64,000 bases of DNA from Pseudomonas sp. TH31 (GCF_016650815.1 NZ_JAEKEZ010000010.1:310001-374000); one strand, 5' to 3'. Positions 8,453-17,770 are shown, counted from the stretch's first letter. Numbers and translations: made by a program. Notes: generated by a model from the sequence alone, not told the origin.

Positions 8453-9595
8453 TCATATCCAATTTACATAAAACTGTACCAGCGCCACGGCAAGATCAGC
8501 CTGCAAGGCTTGTTCCAGGCACCACGCCTCGGCATGTTTTTCCAGCTCCGGCCAGTATTTACGGGTCACCAGCCACTGGTCGGCCATGTCTTCACCGGCA
8601 TTCCACGCCCGCCAAAGACCGCTGATCGCCTCGCTGGCCGCTGCCGACAAGCCTTTTGTATAGAGCGCGATGAAGGCTTCGAGCTTCTCCAGGTGCACAT
8701 CTTCTTCCTGCTGATAGATGTGCCAGAGCATCGGTCGCCCTGCCCATTGGGCGCGAACAAACGAGTCTTCGCCGCGCACTGCGTTGAAATCGCAGCACCA
8801 GAGCAGGTGATCGTATTGATCCTGTCGGACAAACGGCAGCACCTGAACGGTCAGTGCATCGCGCACATGCAGCGCACCGGCCACCAGGCCGCTGACCCCA
8901 AGCCAGCGTTCGACATCACCGAGAATCCGCCCTTCGGGCACCAGCAAATGCGTGGGCGTGGAGTCGCTCGACAGTGTGTCGAGCCAGCTCGCCAGTCCAG
9001 TGTTTTCGTAGGCAAACAGTGAAATCAACCGGGCTGCGGGGGCACGATCAATTCCCAGACCTTGCAGGAATTCGCGCTGGGCTTCGGGGCTTTGCTGAAA
9101 CTGCCGACGCCGCTCCAACAATCCGCTTTCGCGGAGCAAGCCACCGGTACCCTTATGGAACCCCGGAAAGAAGAAGTACTTCTGCACGCTCTTGTACTTC
9201 ACCGACGGCAGACCGTGGCAACCGATGACCCAGTCCTCGGCGCTCAGATAATCCAGATTCAGCCACAACGGCGGTTTTTCCCGCTCGACCATGGCGTCCA
9301 TGTAGACGCCGGGTAGTTGGCAGGCGAACGCAGCGATCACTACATCAGCGGCATCAACCGGTTGCCATTCGGTTGGCCAGTGACACACCTCGACACCCTG
9401 CTGCCATTGCTGGGGCGCATTGACGTCGATTTCCGGGCACAGGCGCTCGAAGGCGCGCAGATCGTCAACCCATAGGCGCACGACCACAGCATGTTCGGCC
9501 ACCAGTTGCCGGGCCAGGCGCCAGGTCACGCCGATGTCGCCAAAGTTGTCGACCACGGTGCAAAAAATATCCCAGCGGGTTTTCAGTTCAGGCAT
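8453..9595 (-). CDS. earP: EarP, EF-P arginine rhamnosyltransferase
   Basis: 380 residues, full length for the DUF2331/EarP family. It transfers rhamnose from dTDP-rhamnose to Arg32 of EF-P, which activates the factor. The catalytic region is seen at the N-terminus (VVDNFGDIGVTWRLARQL, Asp16 and Asp20) and as Glu276 in RGEDSFVRAQW. The nucleotide-sugar-binding C-terminal half resembles GT-B transferases. The partner efp lies downstream. It is divergent from the 136-residue membrane protein at 9720, leaving ~125 bases for the promoters. The sugar donor is usually supplied by rmlBDAC, which is not in this window. Confidence 0.95.
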   Translation of the reverse strand: MPELKTRWDIFCTVVDNFGDIGVTWRLARQLVAEHAVVVRLWVDDLRAFERLCPEIDVNAPQQWQQGVEVCHWPTEWQPVDAADVVIAAFACQLPGVYMDAMVEREKPPLWLNLDYLSAEDWVIGCHGLPSVKYKSVQKYFFFPGFHKGTGGLLRESGLLERRRQFQQSPEAQREFLQGLGIDRAPAARLISLFAYENTGLASWLDTLSSDSTPTHLLVPEGRILGDVERWLGVSGLVAGALHVRDALTVQVLPFVRQDQYDHLLWCCDFNAVRGEDSFVRAQWAGRPMLWHIYQQEEDVHLEKLEAFIALYTKGLSAAASEAISGLWRAWNAGEDMADQWLVTRKYWPELEKHAEAWCLEQALQADLAVALVQFYVNWI

Positions 9596-9719
9596 TACAG
9601 GCTCCCGTTGGCAAAGGCGCCGATTGTCCGCATAAATTACCCCGTGCAGAAGAGCCGACGGCGATTAATCTTCGTGCGACAATCGCCATCCGCCCGCGAC
9701 CACCCGCCAGGAGGCAGCC

Positions 9720-10130
9720 ATGCCCTACCGCCCCAACCCGCGCCGCCCGTTGCCGATCCGCCTCAATGCCGTGCAATTGACCGCCAGCATTGCCGTGGGG
9801 CTTTGGCTGGGGTTCATCGCCATCGCGCTGACCTGTTGGCTCGCTTCGCGTTTTTTGCCCTCCGAGCAATTGGCGCCGGTGGCCCAGGCCGTCCAGCGAC
9901 TGACGCAACCGGCGGCAGTGGTGCAACCGGTGCCGGATATCCCGCCTCAGAGCCCGCTGTTCGAACAATACAAAGAAAACCTGCGCAAGAACGAGCAACA
10001 GCAAACCCTGGATCAGGCCCGCACGAATAACCGCAACCTGTCGAATCCGAAATGCCAGTTCTGGCTGCAACAGGACCAGACCGCGCCGAGCGAAAAAAGC
10101 CGCGCCAATGTCCTGCAATTCTGCGATTGA
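9720..10130 (+). CDS. single-pass membrane protein, unknown function
   Basis: 136 residues. A basic N-terminus (PYRPNPRRPLPIRLNAVQL) is followed by one membrane span (about 22-45, IAVGLWLGFIAIALTCWLAS). The rest is a proline/glutamine-rich soluble part ending in a conserved-looking CQFWLQQ...NVLQFCD block with two cysteines. GGAGG lies seven bases before the ATG. It ends two bases before the GreA/GreB-like gene, so the two are probably translated from one message. I do not recognise a function. Confidence 0.7.
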   Translation: MPYRPNPRRPLPIRLNAVQLTASIAVGLWLGFIAIALTCWLASRFLPSEQLAPVAQAVQRLTQPAAVVQPVPDIPPQSPLFEQYKENLRKNEQQQTLDQARTNNRNLSNPKCQFWLQQDQTAPSEKSRANVLQFCD

Positions 10131-10132
10131 TC

Positions 10133-10626
10133 ATGAAGCTCTCTATGCACAAGCCGACCGTCCACCAACTGATTCTCGACAAGCTGCGCATCGATCTCGA
10201 CGTCGCCGAACGCGCTGCGCAAACCGCCTACGAAACCGCGACCCACGAAGAAAATATCGCCGAAAACAAGTATGACACTCTGGGGCTGGAGGCGTCTTAC
10301 CTCGCGGCCGGGCAGGCGAAGCGGGTCGAGGAAATCAGGCATTCACTGACGCTTTGCCAGAACCTGACATTGCGCCCGTATGACGATCAGCGCGGTATCG
10401 AGGTCGGCGCGCTGCTCGGTCTCGAAGACGAGAAAGGGCGTGAACAATGGCTGTTCCTGGCCCCCGATGCGGCGGGTTTGAAGGTTGACCTGGTGGGTCA
10501 GATGATCACCGTCATCACCCCCGCTCGCCGCTGGGCAAAAGCCTGCTGGGCAAGTTCGAAGGGGATGAGGTGGAGATTCTGGTGGCGGGCGCTCGGCAAC
10601 AGTTTGCTGTTACCGAGGTCGTTTAG
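10133..10626 (+). pseudogene. GreA/GreB-like C-terminal-domain protein, one frameshift
   Basis: Read with one inserted base, this is a 164-residue protein with an N-terminal coiled coil (residues ~15-75, EENIAENKYDTLGLEASYL) and a GreA/GreB-type C-terminal domain (LGLEDEKGREQWLFLAPDAA, then ITVITP). It is a relative of the RNA-polymerase secondary-channel factors. The frame breaks at the C-run 10518-10522. The next frame resumes exactly as SPLGKSLLGKFEGDEVEIL and runs to TAG at 10626. Adding one C restores one frame (494+1 = 165 codons). As written it would end in 40 unrelated residues. A sequence error or a true recent frameshift are both possible; see the findings. Confidence 0.8.
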
Positions 10627-10632
10627 AAAGGT

Positions 10633-11616
<984 letters not shown>

Positions 11617-11723
11617 TCAAAGCAGGTAGACGCCACGGGCATCAGCGACGGTATATAACTATATTAATGGTTTGAAGAATAAATCTAGAACTTTTTTATC
11701 AAAACACCATTATTCGTGCTCTG

Positions 11724-11882
11724 GTGTCCTGCTTCGTGAATACGTTCCTCTTTTGACGAGGGGCTGTTGCTGCCAGGCAAGGCGCCGCAACGAGTCATAG
11801 CCCGCGATGGCGAGGAGCGGCAACGCAGCATGGCAGTAACAGACCCTCGTCAAAAAGGAACAGTATTTGCGAAGCAGGACAC
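11724..11882. repeat. 159-base imperfect palindrome, MITE-like
   Basis: Termini GTGTCCTGCTTCG (11724-11736) and CGAAGCAGGACAC (11870-11882) are perfect 13-base inverted copies. Inside, GTTCCTCTTTTGACGAGGG (11744-11762) pairs with CCCTCGTCAAAAAGGAAC (11844-11861). Further in, CTGTTGCTGCCA pairs with TGGCAGTAACAG. The whole unit could fold into one long stem. It fills the gap between cysB and the stress-protein gene and touches the stop codon of the latter. No target-site duplication is visible. No coding capacity. Confidence 0.75.
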
Positions 11883-12385
11883 TAACGATCACCTTGGCGC
11901 CGACGCTCCACCAACGGCACCAGATAGACCGGCACCCGCGCCAGTTGCAGCACCCGCGCCGCCGTGCGCCCCAAAGGTGTTTCCGCACCCGCGCGATGGC
12001 TATGACTACCTACGATCAGCAAATCCACCGAGAGTTTCTGCGCCTGCTCGAGAATCACCTGCGACGGGTCGCCCTGAAGCACCCGCACCGCTTTGATCCG
12101 TTCCAGATCCTGCTCGCCCTCATCCCCCAGTTCTTCACGAAAGCTTTCGAGTACCCGTTGCTCGATATTGGCGATCACCGTGTTCAGGCCCTGACGGTGA
12201 AACTCGTTCAGCGCCTGCTCATCGAGATAACTTTGCAGCACCGATTCGGCGAACAGGCCCATGGGTTCCACCGCGTGCACCACATACAAGTCGGCATTGA
12301 ATGTTCGCGCCAATGCCAAGGCGTGCTGCATCACCAAAGGTGCGTACAGGCCGAGGTCGGTGGCATACAGCATGGAACCAATCAT
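11882..12385 (-). CDS. universal stress protein (UspA family)
   Basis: 167 residues with one Usp alpha/beta domain. It shows the conserved start (MLYATDLGLYAPLVMQHALALA), the central VVHAVEP strand and the C-terminal LLIVGSHSHRAGAETPLGRTAARVLQLARVPVYLVP region. The typical ATP-binding GxxGx9G(S/T) pattern is not clean here, so it may be a non-ATP-binding UspA type. AAGGAGG lies five bases upstream of the ATG. Function is general stress survival; specific role unknown. A long palindrome follows the stop. Confidence 0.9.
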   Translation of the reverse strand: MIGSMLYATDLGLYAPLVMQHALALARTFNADLYVVHAVEPMGLFAESVLQSYLDEQALNEFHRQGLNTVIANIEQRVLESFREELGDEGEQDLERIKAVRVLQGDPSQVILEQAQKLSVDLLIVGSHSHRAGAETPLGRTAARVLQLARVPVYLVPLVERRRQGDR

Positions 12386-12480
12386 ATGACCTCCTTGCGT
12401 GCCAACATGGCGGAGATTTGATTCAGCTTAGCAGCGCCTTGGCGTGTATGACGGGCCGCGTAACGCCTTGAAGCAAGGGC

Positions 12481-13385
12481 CTAAACTTTCTGCTCGTTGC
12501 TGATGCCGTGAGGCACATGACCGGTGGCGACCACTTCGCGAGCCAGTTCGCAATGACCGGCCTGATCATCGAAAAACACGTCAGCGGCAAAGGCTTCCAA
12601 AAACGCCGCTTTGGTCAGGCCGCCGAGAAACAGCGATTCGTCCAGGCGAATGTCCCACTCGCGCAGCGTGCGGATCACTCGCTCGTGGGCCGGTGCCGAA
12701 CGTGCAGTCACCAGCGCCGTGCGGATCGGGCAAGCGTCGTCGGGGAATTCGCGCTGCAACAGATTGAGCGCCGCCAGGAAGCCTTTGAACGGCCCACCGC
12801 CCAAGGGCTCCCGGGCCGCTTCACGCTCGCTGGCCTGAAATGCCGCAAGGCCTCCCGATTGATACACGCGCTCCGACTCGTCGGAAAACAGCACCGCGTC
12901 ACCGTCGAAGGCAATGCGCAATTCGTCACTGGCCGCACGGCTCGCGCCACCCGACAGAATGGTCGCGGCGGCAAAACCGGCATCGAGTGCGCTGCGCACA
13001 TCTTCGGCATGGGTCGACAGAAACAGGTCGCAACCAAAAGCCTTGAGGTACGGGTAAGGACTGCGCCCGCCGACAAACGCCGCGCGGGAAATCGCCAGGC
13101 CGTAGTGGTGAATCGAGTTGAATACCCGCAGGCCGGTGTCGGCACTGTTGCGCGATACCAGCACCACTTCGACCCGGCGCGGCCAAGGCTGGTGTTGAGT
13201 TTCAGCAGTTTCTCCACCAGCGCAAAGGCATCGCCGGGCTCGAGGATCTCGTCTTCGTGCTCGATCTGGTATTGCCGATAGGCTTCGACACCGCTCGACA
13301 AATACACCTTGTGGCTCTCGCTCAAGTCGAACAGCGCCCGCGATGAAATCGCCAGCACCAACTTGTCATCTATGTCCTTGGCCAT
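12481..13385 (-). pseudogene. cytosolic 5'-nucleotidase (NT5C-type), one frameshift
   Basis: Two frames together give one protein of 301 residues. The first runs from MAKDIDDKLVLAISSRALFD to LNTSLGRAG. The second continues as VEVVLVSRNSADTGLRVFNS and runs to the stop. The family hydrolyses nucleoside 5'-monophosphates. Visible blocks are SRNSADTGLRVFNSIHHYGL, AFVGGRSPYPYLKAF and FFDDQAGHCELA. The break lies at a G-run on the coding strand (13173-13175 as CCC on the plus strand); one extra G joins the frames (905+1 = 302 codons). The missing base sits in a homopolymer, as in the other broken genes here, so the gene is probably intact in the cell. Confidence 0.85.
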
Positions 13386-13409
13386 GCCCTTCCCCTCTGG
13401 TTGACCAAC

Positions 13410-14366
13410 TTAAACGTTTCGTCGATCGATAAAACCGAGCGCCCGATACAGGGCCTCGATGCGCGGCAATTCACACCCCGCCGCTTTCGCCGCCGCCAGG
13501 GGCCGGGCGTAGATCGCTTCCAGCTCCAGCGGTCGTTTGTGCTGGAAATCGTGGTACATGCTCGGCCAATAGTCGGGCATTTTTTCGGTCACCATAAACA
13601 AGTGATCGGCATACCCGGCCGGGATGTCGTGACCACAGGCCGTTGCGCCGCGAACCACTTCGGCCATCAATGCCTTGACCAGTTCCCGACTGTCGGCGTC
13701 GGCCATCAGCGGTGTAGTGCTCGCCCCAAGCAGCACTGACAGACCGTTGTAAGGGATATTCCAGACCAGTTTTTGCCAGCGCGCCTGATGCAGGTTCGGC
13801 ATGCCCTGAGAGTCGATGCCAGCCGAGCGGAACAATCCGACGCCCTCTTCGAGGATTGCCTGGCGCGCCTGCTCATCACTGGCCGGGCCACTGTGATAGC
13901 CGACATTCACCGCGCCGAGCGCCTGATGGGTAATGACGCCAGGCCCGGCGCGATGGACGCAGATAAAACAGAGCCCGCCAAGTACGTGCAGCGAATCGGG
14001 GAGTAATTCGCGCAAGCTGTCCTCAACATCCAGGCCGTTTTGCAGCACCAGTATTTTGGCATCGGGTGCGGCGGCCTGGAGGATGGCCGGGGCCAGATCG
14101 GCGTTGCTGGTGGTTTTGGCGCCGACCAGCAGCCAGTCGCAGGGCGGCATGTCTTCGGCGCACGAATAGGCCTGGACCGGGTTCAGGCTCAGCGCGCCAT
14201 GCACTGCACTGTTGAGTTGCAGGCCGCGCTCGGCGACCGCTGAAAATTCACTGCGCAACAGAAAGTGCACATCGAAACCGGCGTGCGCCAGCATCACCCC
14301 GTAGAAACCACCGATCGCGCCGGTCCCGATAATACCGATTGTCGGCTTGGCAACTGCTCCCATCAT
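13410..14366 (-). CDS. 2-dehydropantoate 2-reductase-like protein (ApbA/PanE family)
   Basis: 318 residues. N-terminal Rossmann NADP-binding motif (IGIIGTGAIGGFYGVMLA, residues ~9-26). The conserved lysine and asparagine region is LVGAKTTSNADL and LVLQNGL. The C-terminal helical domain has ARWQKLVWNIPYNGLSVL and the family's KRPLELEAIYARPL. Ketopantoate reductases make pantoate for coenzyme A; several paralogs in pseudomonads have unknown substrates, so pantothenate synthesis is not assured. GAGGAG five bases before the ATG. Its start overlaps the (corrected) stop of the thioredoxin-like gene at CCATGATG, suggesting translational coupling. Confidence 0.85.
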   Translation of the reverse strand: MMGAVAKPTIGIIGTGAIGGFYGVMLAHAGFDVHFLLRSEFSAVAERGLQLNSAVHGALSLNPVQAYSCAEDMPPCDWLLVGAKTTSNADLAPAILQAAAPDAKILVLQNGLDVEDSLRELLPDSLHVLGGLCFICVHRAGPGVITHQALGAVNVGYHSGPASDEQARQAILEEGVGLFRSAGIDSQGMPNLHQARWQKLVWNIPYNGLSVLLGASTTPLMADADSRELVKALMAEVVRGATACGHDIPAGYADHLFMVTEKMPDYWPSMYHDFQHKRPLELEAIYARPLAAAKAAGCELPRIEALYRALGFIDRRNV

Positions 14367-14748
14367 GGCAACTCCTCAGCAATTCGATTCAGCGCCTGCC
14401 CTACCGCCGCATTAAGTTCGGTGCCGGTCAGGCGCGACTGTACCGCCCCAAAAATTCACCGTCGCGCACCACAAACAGCGCCGGCAAATGAAAGACCTCA
14501 TAACGCGCCACCAACCCGCCATTGTTGCCGGCGTCGATCCAGTACAACTGATCAACCACCAGATCGAGCCTTGGCAACTGCTCGCGGGCAAAACGGCAGC
14601 TGGCGCAGCCGACACTGGTGAAAATCACCAGTGAAGTGCCGCTCATCGCCAGCAGCCGTTGGTCGGCGTCGAAATCGGTCAGTTCCGATTCGAACACTAT
14701 ACTGGGGGAAATAGTGTCAAATGGGCGACACAGGGAGTCCGTGTTCAT
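14363..14748 (-). pseudogene. thioredoxin-like protein, one frameshift
   Basis: Corrected length 128 residues. The thioredoxin-fold active site is TSVGCASCRFAREQLP, with the CxxC as CASC, and the cis-proline loop is YEVFHLPALFVVRDGEF. The frame ends early (LGRYSRA) after the run GGGG/TTTTT at 14446-14454. With one extra base it continues as AVQSRLTGTELNAAVGQALN and ends at TGA overlapping the next gene's ATG (386+1 = 129 codons). That neat junction supports a missing base in the sequence. The ATG at 14748 overlaps the ATG of the divergent PilZ gene at the palindrome CATG. An internal ATG (14646, MSGTSLVIFTS) is an alternative start. Confidence 0.75.
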
Positions 14749-15190
14749 GGGACGTTTTCTTCCTCATCCTGACGATGTACCCGTGGAGCTGACGCTACTC
14801 AAACATGAGTGCATTTCACGGCAACGGCTGCACACTATCAGCCTCGGCGGCATGGCTTGCAATTACCACCGCGCCTGGCGCCACGGCACGGCGCTGGAAG
14901 TTCGTATGCCGACCTTGAACCCCGACTTGCGTTACCTGGGCTATGTAGCCTGGTGCCTGCGACGAAAGCACGGCTATCTGGTGGGCATTGCCTTTGTTGA
15001 CGAGCAGATGCTGTTCAGTGCCCGGATGGGCGAGCAGGTGTGCCAGATCGAACGCTATTGCCGCCTGCACGAGGAGCAGGAGGACTTGCAGGATATTCAA
15101 GCGCTGGCCCTCGAATGGGTCCAGCAGCATGCCGACGAGTTCTCCCATGACACGGTTCGCAAGGCGTTTGCTCAGCCAGTGCTGGATTAG
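14747..15190 (+). CDS. PilZ-domain-like protein
   Basis: 147 residues. The central ISRQRLHTISLGGMACNYHR resembles the PilZ cyclic-di-GMP pattern RxxxR...(D/N)xSxxG, although the usual Asp/Asn is a threonine (TISLGG), so nucleotide binding may be weak or absent. The C-terminal helix is rich in charged residues. GGGAG lies about eleven bases upstream of the ATG. It begins back-to-back with the thioredoxin-like gene, sharing four bases at the start codons. Its stop codon is the first bases of a 62-base palindrome. PilZ assignment is moderate. Confidence 0.65.
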   Translation: MGRFLPHPDDVPVELTLLKHECISRQRLHTISLGGMACNYHRAWRHGTALEVRMPTLNPDLRYLGYVAWCLRRKHGYLVGIAFVDEQMLFSARMGEQVCQIERYCRLHEEQEDLQDIQALALEWVQQHADEFSHDTVRKAFAQPVLD

Positions 15191-15249
15191 GGGGCATTCT
15201 CAGTTGGTTTCCCCGCCGCGGTAGGGAAACTAACCGAGAATGCCCCCTA
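15188..15249. repeat. 62-base near-perfect palindrome
   Basis: Arms TAGGGGGCATTCTC (15188-15201) and GAGAATGCCCCCTA (15236-15249) are perfect. Inside, GGTTTCCC pairs imperfectly with GGGAAACTAACC around a GCCGCGGT loop. It starts on the TAG stop of the PilZ-like gene and lies ~130 bases before the DAHP synthase start. It could be a terminator without a T-run, or a mobile miniature element. Confidence 0.7.
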
Positions 15250-15377
15250 CTCGCTGTCTGCCCATTGTCTAGCCACGGTGTAACGCGCTAAGGTTCCGCT
15301 CCCCGACGCGCTTAATTTGCTGTGCTCCGCCGCGCGGGTTCGCTGGCGGCCGGCACCCGTGACCTGACGAGTAAACG

Positions 15378-16454
15378 ATGGCTGATTTACCGATCAACGA
15401 CCTAAACGTCGCTTCCAACGAGACGCTGATCACCCCTGATCAGCTCAAGCGTGATATCCCTCTGAGCGACGCTGCCCTGCGCACCGTGACCAAGGGCCGC
15501 GAAGTCATTCGCAATATTCTTGATGGCACCGACCACCGCTTGTTCGTTGTGATCGGGCCTTGCTCGATCCACGACATCAAGGCTGCCCACGAATACGCCG
15601 AGCGCCTGAAGAAGCTGGCCGCCGAAGTGTCCGACACCTTGTATCTGGTCATGCGCGTATATTTCGAGAAGCCACGTACCACCGTTGGCTGGAAAGGTCT
15701 GATCAACGATCCTTACCTGGACGACTCGTTCAAGATTCAGGACGGTTTGCACATCGGTCGCAAATTGCTGCTGGACCTGGCCGAGATGGGCCTGCCTACT
15801 GCGACCGAAGCCCTCGACCCGATCTCCCCGCAATACTTGCAGGACCTGATCAGTTGGTCGGCCATTGGCGCGCGCACCACCGAATCCCAGACTCACCGCG
15901 AAATGGCCTCCGGCCTGTCCTCGGCAGTCGGCTTCAAGAACGGCACCGACGGCGGCCTGACCGTGGCGATCAACGCCCTGCAGTCGGTGTCCAGCCCGCA
16001 CCGTTTCCTGGGCATCAACCAGGAAGGTGGCGTGTCGATCGTCACCACCAAGGGCAACGCCTACGGTCACGTGGTATTGCGCGGTGGCAACGGCAAGCCG
16101 AACTACGATTCGGTCAGCGTCGCACTGTGCGAGCAAGCGCTGAACAAAGCCAAGATCAAGCCGAACATCATGGTTGATTGCAGCCACGCCAACTCCAACA
16201 AGGACCCGGCCCTGCAACCCCTGGTGATGGAGAACGTCGCCAACCAGATCCTCGAAGGCAACCAGTCGATCATCGGCCTGATGGTCGAGAGTCACCTGAA
16301 CTGGGGCTGCCAGGCCATCCCGAAAGACCTCGCCGATCTGCAATACGGCGTGTCGATCACCGATGCCTGCATCGACTGGTCCGCCACAGAAAACACCTTG
16401 CGCAGCATGCATGCCAAGCTCAAGGATGTGCTGCCCAAACGCGATCGCAGCTGA
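15378..16454 (+). CDS. class I 3-deoxy-7-phosphoheptulonate synthase (AroF/AroG/AroH type)
   Basis: 358 residues, full length for the class I-alpha enzyme. It catalyses the committed step of aromatic amino-acid synthesis and is normally feedback-inhibited by one aromatic amino acid. Motifs include VVIGPCSIHDIKAAHEYAER, the MRVYFEKPRTTVGWKGLIND block, GARTTESQTHREMASGLS, and IMVDCSHANSNKDP near the C-terminus (metal and phosphate ligands). Which amino acid inhibits it cannot be read with confidence. The leader (15250-15377) has no obvious attenuator peptide. A canonical terminator follows. A class II isozyme gene ends at 973. Confidence 0.95.
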   Translation: MADLPINDLNVASNETLITPDQLKRDIPLSDAALRTVTKGREVIRNILDGTDHRLFVVIGPCSIHDIKAAHEYAERLKKLAAEVSDTLYLVMRVYFEKPRTTVGWKGLINDPYLDDSFKIQDGLHIGRKLLLDLAEMGLPTATEALDPISPQYLQDLISWSAIGARTTESQTHREMASGLSSAVGFKNGTDGGLTVAINALQSVSSPHRFLGINQEGGVSIVTTKGNAYGHVVLRGGNGKPNYDSVSVALCEQALNKAKIKPNIMVDCSHANSNKDPALQPLVMENVANQILEGNQSIIGLMVESHLNWGCQAIPKDLADLQYGVSITDACIDWSATENTLRSMHAKLKDVLPKRDRS

Positions 16455-16474
16455 TCACCGCTTTCTGCGCACAC

Positions 16475-16504
16475 AAAAACGCCGGGCTAAACCCGGCGTT
16501 TTTT
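16475..16504 (+). terminator. rho-independent terminator of the DAHP synthase gene
   Basis: Stem AACGCCGGG / CCCGGCGTT with a TAAA-type loop followed by six T. The A-run on the left also makes it usable from the opposite strand for the GNAT-like gene. Confidence 0.9.
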
Positions 16505-16515
16505 ATGCGTTGTGT

Positions 16516-16803
16516 TTACTGGCTCAGCTTGGCAGCGTGCCGCTGGTGACGCTCCATGTAGCGCTCCACGTAGGAGCACGATGGAATGACTGTGTAACCC
16601 ATTTCCTCGGCGTACTGCAGCGCCTGCTCGGTCAATGCCGCCGCAATACCGCGGCCACGCAAGGCGTTGGGCACGAAAGTGCGATAGATATCCAGGGTCT
16701 GTTTCCCCAGATCCATATAGGTCAGGTAGGCACGATGACCGTCCACATTGGTCTCGAACTGATGACCAGCCTGGTCATGGTGGATGGACAACGCCTCGCT
16801 CAT
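16516..16803 (-). CDS. small GNAT-type N-acetyltransferase (YjdJ-like)
   Basis: 95 residues. It belongs to the short Gcn5-related group (PF14542-like). The acetyl-CoA-binding pyrophosphate loop is LRGRGIAAAL, followed by LTEQALQYAEEMGYTVIPSCSYVERYM, which is highly characteristic. GAGGAG sits five bases before the chosen ATG; an upstream ATG 22 codons earlier has no ribosome site. The substrate is unknown. The terminator at 16475-16504 is shared with the convergent DAHP synthase. Confidence 0.88.
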   Translation of the reverse strand: MSEALSIHHDQAGHQFETNVDGHRAYLTYMDLGKQTLDIYRTFVPNALRGRGIAAALTEQALQYAEEMGYTVIPSCSYVERYMERHQRHAAKLSQ

Positions 16804-17442
16804 CACTACTCCTCGCGGGTCTTGGATTCTGACCCCTACCTTACCGATGTTTTTCCGGCGAAGGAACATCTACGCCACCCTGTGCCTGAATGGACACCGA
16901 GAAGAGCTGCACCTATCTCGCGCAACCTGACACGTATCAAATAGTAGGCACCATTGGCAGAAATGCTCAAGGTGCGCTCGTCATCACGTTGGGGGCGGCA
17001 GGTACGGCTCCGGGTTACGCAGGGACGGCTCGACCGAGGATCTTCCCGGGTCGAAAGCCTGAACATTGCCGGATGTTGAGACTTAAGACGAGCGCCCTTT
17101 GTTAAAGTCACCTCAACATGCAGAAAGATATGAGAGGCGCTGCGCAAAATCCGAACAAAAGTGTAGACGAAAGCATATAGACAGACTTTAACAAAGACTG
17201 AAAATACCGCCTTCGGGATCGGGAACTTTTCTCTCGCGGCTCGCTCAGCTTGGGCGTTGCAGCTGGATATTTTTTATCCTGAGCAGTTAAAAGTTGCTCG
17301 AAAAAGAATCAACGCCTACAATTTTTTTGCTTCTTGCTTTACGTCAGTTTACTTACGACAAGTAATGGGTAGTATGTACGCCGGCTATTTCCTCACTCTG
17401 AGGAGACAGCTACTTAATAGAAAGTCCTTGAAGGGGAACACG
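16804..17442. other. intergenic region upstream of oprI
   Basis: About 640 bases with no convincing gene. Its right half is AT-rich and should hold the oprI promoter and a leader. Several short open frames have no ribosome site. A GAACTT at 17223-17228 resembles an AlgU -35 box but no matching -10 was found. AAGGGG (17431) before the oprI ATG is the ribosome site. A small RNA cannot be excluded. Confidence 0.5.
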
Positions 17443-17694
17443 ATGAACAACGTTCTGAAATTCTCTGCTCTGGCTCTGGCCGCAGTTCTGGCTACCGGTT
17501 GCAGCAGCGTATCGAAAGAAACCGAAGCACGTCTGACCGCTACTGAAGACGCAGCTGCTCGCTCCCAGGCTCGTGCAGACGAAGCTTACCGTAAAGCTGA
17601 TGAAGCTCTGGCTGCTGCTCAAAAAGCACAACAGACTGCTGACGAAGCTAACGAGCGTGCTCTGCGCATGCTGGACAAAGCTAGCCGCAAGTAA
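17443..17694 (+). CDS. oprI: OprI, major outer-membrane lipoprotein (Lpp-like)
   Basis: 83 residues. Lipoprotein signal peptide with lipobox ATGCSS (cysteine at 20). The rest is a long alanine-rich heptad helix ([20 protein letters not shown] onwards) ending in LDKASRK, whose final lysine can be linked to peptidoglycan. Forms a trimeric coiled coil that ties outer membrane to cell wall. Start chosen at the ATG after AAGGGGAACACG. A terminator follows 21 bases after the stop. Expected to be among the most highly expressed genes. Confidence 0.96.
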   Translation: MNNVLKFSALALAAVLATGCSSVSKETEARLTATEDAAARSQARADEAYRKADEALAAAQKAQQTADEANERALRMLDKASRK

Positions 17695-17715
17695 TAATCC
17701 TTCGGGATTGTTATC

Positions 17716-17745
17716 AAGCCGATCCATTTATGGGTCGGCTTTTTT
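17716..17745 (+). terminator. rho-independent terminator of oprI
   Basis: Stem AAGCCGATCC / GGGTCGGCTT with an ATTTAT-type loop and six T following. Confidence 0.92.
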
Positions 17746-17770
17746 ATGCCTGGCGTTTAGCACCGGCCAT

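Noticed and set aside
15402..16412. 336-codon open frame antisense to the class I DAHP synthase
   Set aside because: Shadow frame of a GC-rich gene; no ribosome site, no recognisable domain, and the sense gene is certain.
17223..17250. AlgU-type promoter before oprI (GAACTT)
   Set aside because: No convincing TCTGA-type -10 at the right distance; kept only as a remark.
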